A stretch of 5,192 bases of DNA from an uncultured bacterium (GTDB taxonomy: Bacteria; Bacillota; Limnochordia; DTU080; JAAYLA01), in assembly GCA_937983075.1 (NCBI GenBank), contig CALKAQ010000058.1, positions 1 to 5,192 on the forward strand. The letters run 5' to 3'. Shown in pieces: positions 1 through 4,606 of the stretch. Position 1 is the stretch's first letter; every line of letters starts with the position of its first letter. Position numbers and translations under genes: made by a program. Below the pieces are notes generated by a model that made no database searches, was not told the origin of the DNA, and saw only the letters and a program-made list of their open reading frames with translations.

Positions 1-539
1 TACGTATCCGCCGGAATAAGATAAACGCTGGCCGCATTGGCCACTTTGAGAATCTGCCCCAGCGTCGGGGCAATGCGAGTTACCGTTTGACGAAGTTCTT
101 CCAGAATCATGCTCGATGTAATGACAACGGTGTATGGGCCGCCATCGAATTCCTGCTCAGCGCTGGCTAAAACAGCGCGGATGGTGTTTTCCATCTCTAT
201 TTCCAGCTCGAATTTGTGTTTCACCCGCACATTGCGAATCAAACTGCTGCTTTGCCGTTCGTTGAGCTGAAACATTTGTGAAACCACGCTCTCGCTCGGG
301 ATGCGGCCTTGAAAATAATGCTTCAGCAAGAGAAAGAGCCTGCGTTCGCGAATTTCATCCGCACGTCTCGGCAGCTGCTTGCCTAGCAGCATCTCCACGT
401 ATTCCAAAAAAGCCGCTTTGGCAATCCGCTCGAGATTCTCTTGAAACCCACCGCTGTCTGCCGTTTCCTCGATGACCGAGCGTAACCGCCGCATTTCCTC
501 ATCCGTGAGGTTCAACTCATCGATTCGCAAGCTGATCAT
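1..539 (-). CDS. Hypothetical protein with a possible central helix-turn-helix; 3' end beyond the window
   Basis: An uninterrupted frame runs from an ATG at 539-537 to the left edge, giving 179 codons with no stop, so the C terminus is missing. The start is supported by GGGAGG (complement of 548-553), 8 nt upstream of the ATG, and by a promoter just beyond it. An in-frame GTG at 590-588 would add 17 residues, but it lacks a Shine-Dalgarno site and overlaps the predicted -10 box. The protein begins MISLRIDELNLTDEEMRRLR and is helical and charged over about residues 10-75. Residues about 80-106 (PSESVVSQMFQLNERQSSSL and the following IRNVRV) have the spacing of a helix-turn-helix: helix, LNE turn, second helix. 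Residues 136-179 alternate hydrophobic strands and a helix (YTVVITSSM, then SVYLIPADT). I do not recognise the family. A DNA-binding regulator is an inference from the helix-turn-helix pattern and from the divergent arrangement with the sigma gene. The open frame is secure; the function is not. Confidence 0.8.
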   Translation of the reverse strand, partial: MISLRIDELNLTDEEMRRLRSVIEETADSGGFQENLERIAKAAFLEYVEMLLGKQLPRRADEIRERRLFLLLKHYFQGRIPSESVVSQMFQLNERQSSSLIRNVRVKHKFELEIEMENTIRAVLASAEQEFDGGPYTVVITSSMILEELRQTVTRIAPTLGQILKVANAASVYLIPADT

Positions 540-578
540 GCCACAAGCCTCCCATGTCTGCAGTTTTTGCCGGAGGCT

Positions 579-607
579 ATAGTACGACACGAAAACGAAA
601 TTGGCAA
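579..607 (-). promoter_or_regulatory. Sigma-70-like promoter of the leftward gene
   Basis: On the minus strand a -35 box TTGCCA (complement of 602-607, 5 of 6 consensus bases) is followed after exactly 17 nt by TACTAT (complement of 579-584, 4 of 6). A transcript would start near 572 and give a leader of about 33 nt that includes the GGGAGG ribosome site of the gene starting at 539. The call rests on box match, spacing and position only. Confidence 0.55.
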
Positions 608-614
608 ATCGAGA

Positions 615-660
615 GAATAACCGATTGTCCGATGTAATTCTTGCGTCAACCGCGTCTAAC
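615..660. promoter_or_regulatory. Candidate operator region between two divergent promoters
   Basis: Two repeat structures lie between the outward-facing -35 boxes at 602-607 and 661-666. The first is an imperfect palindrome, GAATAAC (615-621) and GTAATTC (634-640), complementary at 6 of 7 positions around a 12-nt spacer, with arm centres 19 bp apart. The second is a tandem pair, GCGTCAACC (643-651) and GCGTCTAAC (652-660), identical at 7 of 9 positions, which abuts the -35 box of the sigma-factor promoter. Position and symmetry suit a binding site for a dimeric regulator acting on one or both promoters. No regulator motif was recognised, and repeats this short can arise by chance. Confidence 0.3.
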
Positions 661-689
661 TGGACATTTCCCTTGAATCATGGTATTCT
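661..689 (+). promoter_or_regulatory. Sigma-70-like promoter of the sigma-factor gene
   Basis: TGGACA (661-666, 5 of 6 consensus -35 bases) is followed after 17 nt by TATTCT (684-689, 4 of 6 consensus -10 bases). A start near 696 would give a leader of about 57 nt before the ATG at 753. That leader contains two Shine-Dalgarno-like sites (717-724 and 738-747). The boxes suit a housekeeping holoenzyme. Whether the encoded sigma factor also reads this promoter cannot be judged from sequence. Confidence 0.5.
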
Positions 690-727
690 GACATTGCAGC
701 CACTTTTGCCTTCGGTAAAAGGAGAAA

Positions 728-790
728 ATGAACTGTCAAGGAAGGAGCTGTAATGAATCGACCCGGTGTTATCAGTCTTGCCGACTTTGA
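728..790 (+). CDS. Possible 20-codon leader ORF overlapping the sigma-factor start
   Basis: An ATG at 728-730 sits 3 nt after AAAAGGAG (717-724) and opens a frame of 20 codons ending at TGA 788-790. It would encode MNCQGRSCNESTRCYQSCRL. The frame differs from that of the sigma gene, runs across that gene's own Shine-Dalgarno site (738-747) and start codon (753), and stops 35 nt inside it. If translated, it could occlude or couple sigma-factor initiation. The short spacing after the ribosome site and the small size make a chance ORF quite possible. The three Cys residues are noted, but nothing follows from them. Confidence 0.25.
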   Translation: MNCQGRSCNESTRCYQSCRL

Positions 791-1886
791 AAAGCGGTTT
801 CCTGATAAATCACGAGTCGACTTGTTGGAAGTTCAAAAGTATCTCGAAGAGCGGTTGAACACTGAAGTTCCGATGGAGCACGTTGAGGCTTTTCTCGAAG
901 CCAAAGGCTACAACATATCCGGGAAAGACTCTTCGAAATCCTATCAAGAGCAAGCCTCGGAAATCTATCGCAACGCCATTCTCGGTCCTTGGTTCAAATA
1001 CCGTTACGGCGACTCCGATCTCTACGGAAACTCAAATGATCCCGCTTATAAGCATAACAGAACCTTGCTGGAAGCATACGCCAAGCACCAAGACGAGGCC
1101 ATTCTGGAACGGCTGATCCTCAACAACCTCGGCCTGGTGTATAAAGTCGCGAACTACTTCAACAAGATGCCGAACCAAGTGCTCGACTTTGACGACCTTG
1201 TTTCCGAAGGCATCATCGGACTGATCGTAGCCATTCGCAAGTTTGACCATTCTTTAGGTAACAGCCTTTCTTCATACGCAATCTATTGGATTGCCAAACA
1301 TATTTGGGATGCCACAATTACCAAAGGCACCTCCATCCGCATCCCCCATTACTTGCGAGAACGCATTCAGAAAATCAAAAAGGCCGAGCAACAGTACCTC
1401 ACACGCGGCGTTCCTATCGACAAAGACAGCATTTGCAAAGAGCTTAAGATCCGACCGGAAGATTATGATCACGCTAAAAAAGTGGAGCTGCAGATGATTT
1501 ACGTCTCATCGATCGATCAAGAGGTCAGTGATGACAGCTCCACTCGAATTGGCGACCTGTTGCGCACCGACATGCCGCGTTCGCTTGGAAGCCCGCCGCC
1601 GGAATATATGGATCCCTCCGTCTTGACCGTCATCGACAGCATCACTGAAGAGCTTCGCAGCGCCATCGAAGAAAAACTGACACCACAGGAGCAGGAAGTC
1701 ATCCGGAGGCGCTTTGGCTTTGATGACTACGAACCGAGCAGCCTCGCCGAAATCGGCCGTCACTTCAACCTCACGCGTGAACGCATCCGCCAGATCGAGG
1801 CCAAAGCGCTTGGCAAGCTTCGTGTCGACTTCGAACACAGAAAAGACGATTTACACTTCCCCGATCCCTTTGAAAAGCGTTGGTAA
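753..1886 (+). CDS. Sigma-70 family RNA polymerase sigma factor, divergent primary-like (group 2-like) type
   Basis: Encodes a 377-aa sigma subunit that would bind core RNA polymerase in the cytoplasm and direct it to promoters. The ATG is 5 nt after AAGGAAGGAG (738-747). Residues about 10-56 resemble the small helical region 1.1 of primary sigma factors. Region 1.2 is not recognisable in residues 57-110. Region 2 spans about 115-198: core-binding DFDDLVSEGIIGLIVAIRKF (145-164), then a 2.3/2.4 segment around SSYAIYWIAKHIWDAT (173-188) and SIRIP (194-198). Region 3 is about 199-250. A sigma-finger-like segment follows (SSIDQEVSDDSSTRIGDLL, 252-270). Region 4 is about 303-357, with LTPQEQEVIRRRFGF and the helix-turn-helix TRERIRQIEAKALGKLR (341-357). 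That helix-turn-helix is nearly identical to RpoD, so -35 TTGACA-type recognition is expected. The -10-contacting positions are altered: by alignment, E. coli Q437 corresponds to K182 and T440 to W185. It is too long and too RpoD-like for an ECF factor. An alternative vegetative-type or RpoS/HrdB-like role is possible. A terminator follows, so it is probably monocistronic. Confidence 0.93.
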   Translation: MNRPGVISLADFEKRFPDKSRVDLLEVQKYLEERLNTEVPMEHVEAFLEAKGYNISGKDSSKSYQEQASEIYRNAILGPWFKYRYGDSDLYGNSNDPAYKHNRTLLEAYAKHQDEAILERLILNNLGLVYKVANYFNKMPNQVLDFDDLVSEGIIGLIVAIRKFDHSLGNSLSSYAIYWIAKHIWDATITKGTSIRIPHYLRERIQKIKKAEQQYLTRGVPIDKDSICKELKIRPEDYDHAKKVELQMIYVSSIDQEVSDDSSTRIGDLLRTDMPRSLGSPPPEYMDPSVLTVIDSITEELRSAIEEKLTPQEQEVIRRRFGFDDYEPSSLAEIGRHFNLTRERIRQIEAKALGKLRVDFEHRKDDLHFPDPFEKRW

Positions 1887-1920
1887 TGTGCGGTACACGC
1901 GATCAGCGTTTCCTTGGACA

Positions 1921-1954
1921 AAGCCCTTGCTTCCGCAGGGCTTTCCTTATTTTG
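1921..1954 (+). terminator. Rho-independent terminator after the sigma-factor gene
   Basis: AAAGCCCT (1921-1928) pairs perfectly with AGGGCTTT (1938-1945). Inside it, GC pairs with GC around a TTCC tetraloop, with one bulged T at 1929. The stem is followed by CCTTATTTT (1946-1954), a mediocre U-tract. It begins 34 nt after the sigma-factor stop codon, and separates that gene from the sugar-nucleotide genes. The interrupted U-tract suggests some read-through. Confidence 0.75.
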
Positions 1955-1989
1955 CATCGAAGTGTTCATTCCCAAGGTCGCAAACACGT

Positions 1990-2008
1990 TTCGGAGGTTT
2001 GAACATTG
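1990..2008 (+). promoter_or_regulatory. Ribosome binding site that decides a TTG start
   Basis: TTTCGGAGG (1989-1997) lies 8 nt before TTG at 2006-2008. No ATG or GTG in this frame lies between the site and the conserved N-terminal Rossmann motif, which begins at residue 4. TTG is therefore the only start consistent with both the ribosome site and the family's usual N terminus (MRKILVTG). Confidence 0.8.
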
Positions 2009-3019
2009 AGAAAAATATTGGTCACTGGTGTAGCCGGTTTCATTGGCTTTCACCTTGCAAAGAAGCTCATCGCTCAAGGCGATTATGTCATCGGTCTGGA
2101 CAACATGAACGACTACTACGACGTCAACCTCAAGCAAGCCCGTTTGAACCAGCTTCTTAAACACGAAAACGCTTTTGAATTCCACAAACTCGACTTGGCT
2201 GACAACCAAAGCATTCAAGAGCTCTTCGAGACTACGAAGCCCGAGATTGTCGTCAATTTAGCTGCGCAGGCAGGCGTGCGCTATTCTCTCAAGAATCCAC
2301 ACGCTTACGCTCAAAGCAACGTCGTCGGCTTTCTCAACATTTTGGAAGGCTGCCGCCACCACAACGTCAAGCACCTTGTTTACGCCTCATCGAGTTCGGT
2401 GTACGGTGCAAACACGACCATGCCCTTTTCGGTGCATCATAACGTTGACCATCCGTTGAGCTTGTACGCAGCTACAAAGAAGGCCAACGAACTGATGGCG
2501 CACACTTACAGCCACCTTTACGGCCTGCCCACAACCGGATTGCGTTTCTTTACCGTGTACGGTCCATGGGGTCGGCCCGATATGGCCTTGTTCATCTTCA
2601 CCAAAGCGATTTTCGAAGGACGGCCCATCCAGCTGTTCAACAACGGCAACATGGAACGCGACTTTACATACATCGATGACATTATTGAAGGCGTCGCCCG
2701 CGTGATCGACAACATCCCGGAAGGCAATCCCAACTGGTCCGGTGACCATCCCGATCCGGCCACCAGCCGTGCACCATACCGCATCTACAACATCGGCAAC
2801 AATAGCCCCGTGAAGCTCATGTATTTCGTCGAAGTTCTCGAAAAGGCTATCGGCCGCAAGGCGATCAAAGAAATGCTGCCCATGCAGCCCGGTGACGTAC
2901 CTGCCACTTATGCCGATGTCGATGCACTGGTGCAAGATGTCGGATTCAAACCGGCCACACCAATCGAAGTTGGCATCGAGCGCTTTGTGCAATGGTATCG
3001 GGAATTCTATGGGGTGTAA
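2006..3019 (+). CDS. NAD-dependent UDP-glucuronate 4-epimerase-type enzyme (extended SDR)
   Basis: Predicted to interconvert UDP-glucuronate and UDP-galacturonate (or N-acetylated equivalents) through a transient C4 keto intermediate with bound NAD, in the cytoplasm, for surface polysaccharide synthesis. The 337 aa match the family's usual length. The N-terminal Rossmann motif is TGVAGFIG (7-14, GxxGxxG). NLAAQAGVRYSLKNPHAY (84-101) is a hallmark of the UDP-glucuronate epimerase branch and lies near the substrate. The active site has the Ser cluster in YASSSSVYG (126-134) and the YxxxK pair Y154 and K158 in LYAATKKANE. LRFFTVYGPWGRPDMALF (179-196) is another branch signature. RDFTYIDDI (218-226) and YRIYNIGNN (258-266) are usual C-terminal elements. 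It starts at TTG with a strong Shine-Dalgarno site. The dehydrogenase gene follows after 96 nt on the same strand, and the pair suggests sequential oxidation and epimerisation. No promoter was confidently found in 1955-1990. The family call is secure; the exact substrate is inferred. Confidence 0.92.
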   Translation: MRKILVTGVAGFIGFHLAKKLIAQGDYVIGLDNMNDYYDVNLKQARLNQLLKHENAFEFHKLDLADNQSIQELFETTKPEIVVNLAAQAGVRYSLKNPHAYAQSNVVGFLNILEGCRHHNVKHLVYASSSSVYGANTTMPFSVHHNVDHPLSLYAATKKANELMAHTYSHLYGLPTTGLRFFTVYGPWGRPDMALFIFTKAIFEGRPIQLFNNGNMERDFTYIDDIIEGVARVIDNIPEGNPNWSGDHPDPATSRAPYRIYNIGNNSPVKLMYFVEVLEKAIGRKAIKEMLPMQPGDVPATYADVDALVQDVGFKPATPIEVGIERFVQWYREFYGV

Positions 3020-3115
3020 ATTCCTAAGCATGTTTCGGAGGCATGCCAGGTCTAAGAGGCGAAAATTCCTCGAGGGCCGTTTTTTAGTAAACGCTATCAG
3101 AGGGGGAAACCCACG
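3020..3115 (+). other. Short spacer between epimerase and dehydrogenase genes, with small inverted repeats
   Basis: This 96-nt gap has no convincing gene or terminator. It holds the 8-bp palindrome GGCATGCC (3040-3047) and possible 5-bp pairing of GCATG (3028-3032) with CATGC (3042-3046). Just upstream, GGAATT (3001-3006) pairs with AATTCC (3019-3024) across the epimerase stop codon. A run of six T (3080-3085) lacks a stable stem before it. GTTTCGGAGG (3032-3041) repeats exactly the sequence before the epimerase start (1988-1997), yet here no well-spaced start codon follows. The simplest reading is a transcribed operon spacer that may fold in the mRNA. Confidence 0.4.
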
Positions 3116-3118
3116 TTG
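3099..3118 (+). promoter_or_regulatory. Ribosome binding site that decides a TTG start
   Basis: AGAGGGGG (3099-3106) precedes TTG (3116-3118) by 9 nt. The encoded N terminus reaches the conserved Rossmann motif VIGLGYVGLPLA after 17 residues, as is usual for this family. No in-frame ATG or GTG with a ribosome site lies nearby, so TTG is the best start. Confidence 0.7.
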
Positions 3119-4495
3119 CAAAGTCCGCTGAAGGAGAAAATCGATAGTAAAAAGGCCGCTGTAAGCGTCATCGGCCTCGGCTATGTCGGTTTGCCGCTCG
3201 CACTCAACGTCGCACGTGCCGGATTTAAGGTGTACGGTATCGACGTGGATTCGAAGAAGATCAGTGGTCTGCTCAACGGCCGCTCACACATTATCGACGT
3301 CACTGATGCCGAAGTGGCCGATGCGGTTGCGTCCGGCCGGTTCATACCGACCGGCGATTTTGATCAGCTCTCCGGCAGCGACGTCGTCATCATTTGCGTA
3401 CCGACGCCGTTGCGTAAATCCAAAGATCCGGACGTCTCGTACATTCTCAGCGCCGTTGAGGAGATCAAACGCAGGCTCCATCCCCATATGCTCGTCATCT
3501 TAGAAAGCACAACATATCCGGGCACCTCGGATGAGCTTATTGCCGCTGAGTTTGAAAAGGCCGGCTTCACCGTCGGCGGTGACGTGCACGTCTGCTTCTC
3601 GCCCGAACGGGTTGATCCCGGCAACAAAGTATACAAAACCGAGAACACGCCGAAGGTCATCGGTGGTGTCACCCCTGCGTGTACCGAGTTGGGGGTTGCG
3701 TTCTACTCGCACGTCATCAGTGAGGTGGTGCCGGTCAGCTCTGCCCGGGTCGCCGAGACGGTTAAGTTGCTTGAGAACACATTCCGTTCGGTCAACATCG
3801 CTTTGGTCAACGAGCTGGCCTTGATGTGTGAACGCATGGACATCGACATTTGGGAAGTCATCGACGCCGCTGCCACGAAGCCCTTCGGCTTTATGCCTTT
3901 CTACCCGGGGCCTGGCATCGGCGGCCACTGCATTCCGCTCGATCCGATGTACTTGTCGTGGAAAGCCAAGTCGTTCGGCTTCCACAACAAGTTCATCGAG
4001 CTCGCCAGCGATATAAATGGCAACATGCCCCGTCACGTCGTCACCAAAGTCGCTGAAGCACTGAACCTCGAAGGCAAGCCCGTGCGCGGCGCCAAAATCC
4101 TCATCCTCGGCATGGCCTACAAGAAAGACATCAGCGACGTGCGAGAATCGCCTAGTCTCGAGTTGTACAAGCTTTTGGAGCTGCAAGGCGCCGAAGTGGT
4201 TTACCACGATCCGTACGTAAAGCCGTTTGCCGAAGGTCCGGTGCAATACCGCAGTGTTCCCCTGACGGCGGCGACGCTCGGGGAGTACGACTGCGTGGTG
4301 CTTTCCACCAACCACAGCTGCTTCGACTACGACATGATCGCCCGGCACGCCCGCCTCATCGTCGATACACGGAACGCCTTCAAAGGCAATTCGGCACCGC
4401 ACATCATCCGGCTCGGCACACCCACGCCCACCGTTGCCGAGTGGCAAGCCCGGCTCGGCCGCGTGCAAGTCGCCGCTGCCTCGGACGACGAGTGA
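3116..4495 (+). CDS. UDP-N-acetylglucosamine/UDP-glucose 6-dehydrogenase family (nucleotide sugar dehydrogenase)
   Basis: Predicted to oxidise C6 of a UDP-sugar to the uronic acid with two NAD in the cytoplasm, supplying an activated uronate for extracellular polysaccharide. The 459 aa are slightly longer than typical members. The N-terminal Rossmann domain has VIGLGYVGLPLA (18-29), acidic D43 in GIDVD, and the conserved CVPTPL (94-99). FSPERVDPGN (161-170) carries the catalytic-region Glu164. The central helical domain has VKLLENTFRSVNIALVNELA (216-235), with Lys217 and Asn221. The thiol site is PGPGIGGHCIPLDP (264-277), with nucleophile Cys272 and Asp276. The C-terminal domain has ILILGMAYKKDISDVRESPS (328-347) and VVYHDPYV (361-368). 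The GGHC form of the cysteine motif is typical of the UDP-HexNAc branch (WbpA/TviB/WecC-like), whereas UDP-glucose dehydrogenases usually read GGSC or GGxCFPKD. UDP-GlcNAc is therefore the likelier substrate, but this is inference. It lies downstream of the epimerase and ahead of a strong terminator. Confidence 0.93.
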   Translation: MQSPLKEKIDSKKAAVSVIGLGYVGLPLALNVARAGFKVYGIDVDSKKISGLLNGRSHIIDVTDAEVADAVASGRFIPTGDFDQLSGSDVVIICVPTPLRKSKDPDVSYILSAVEEIKRRLHPHMLVILESTTYPGTSDELIAAEFEKAGFTVGGDVHVCFSPERVDPGNKVYKTENTPKVIGGVTPACTELGVAFYSHVISEVVPVSSARVAETVKLLENTFRSVNIALVNELALMCERMDIDIWEVIDAAATKPFGFMPFYPGPGIGGHCIPLDPMYLSWKAKSFGFHNKFIELASDINGNMPRHVVTKVAEALNLEGKPVRGAKILILGMAYKKDISDVRESPSLELYKLLELQGAEVVYHDPYVKPFAEGPVQYRSVPLTAATLGEYDCVVLSTNHSCFDYDMIARHARLIVDTRNAFKGNSAPHIIRLGTPTPTVAEWQARLGRVQVAAASDDE

Positions 4496-4533
4496 GTGGT
4501 CAGAGGAACCAACGAAAGTTCACGTAAGAAGTG

Positions 4534-4574
4534 AAGCGCCCGGCTGCCGTGACATACGGCGGCTGGGCGTTTTT
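4534..4574 (+). terminator. Strong rho-independent terminator of the sugar-nucleotide genes
   Basis: CGCCCGGCTGCCGT (4537-4550) pairs with ACGGCGGCTGGGCG (4556-4569), a 14-bp stem with two G-U wobbles and a 5-nt loop GACAT. It is followed by TTTTT (4570-4574), then GTTTG. AAG before the stem can extend pairing into the first Ts. It starts about 40 nt after the dehydrogenase stop codon. It also lies 37 nt past the stop of the convergent gene, so it may slow transcription from the right, but on that strand the tail after the stem is only pyrimidine-rich, not a U-tract. Confidence 0.9.
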
Positions 4575-4606
4575 GTTTGTGTGCTATCGTTTTTAGTTGG
4601 ACCTGG

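Noticed and set aside
278..475. Plus-strand frame of 65 codons within the leftward gene
   Set aside because: It is antisense to a longer, well-supported frame. It has no ribosome site, and the sequence is rich in Arg/Ser/Pro/Cys, typical of a shadow.
1928..1990. Promoter for the epimerase gene (TTGCTT with TATTTT, 1928-1954)
   Set aside because: The spacer is 15 nt and both boxes lie inside the terminator hairpin and its tail. No other candidate in the gap has acceptable boxes and spacing, so no promoter is called.
1886..2002. A 38-codon frame starting in the TAATG overlap with the sigma-factor stop
   Set aside because: The overlap suggests translational coupling, but the frame runs straight through the terminator hairpin at 1921-1954 and into the epimerase ribosome site. 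The translation shows no recognisable features.
3043..3087. A 14-codon ORF directly after the second GTTTCGGAGG copy
   Set aside because: The ATG lies only 1 nt from GGAGG, too close for initiation, and the peptide has no distinguishing feature.
3056..3087. Possible terminator ending in TTTTTT between epimerase and dehydrogenase
   Set aside because: The sequence before the T run forms only 3-4 bp pairings (GAGG/CCTC or GGC/GCC), too weak for an intrinsic terminator.
2387..3121. Minus-strand open frame of 244 codons opposite the epimerase gene
   Set aside because: It overlaps a gene with unmistakable family motifs, and its composition looks like an antisense shadow (His/Val/Asp-rich). It has no recognisable domain.
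3500..4468. Minus-strand open frame of 322 codons opposite the dehydrogenase gene
   Set aside because: Long antisense frames are common opposite G+C-rich genes. The plus-strand frame carries every catalytic motif of the dehydrogenase, and the antisense translation shows no family features.
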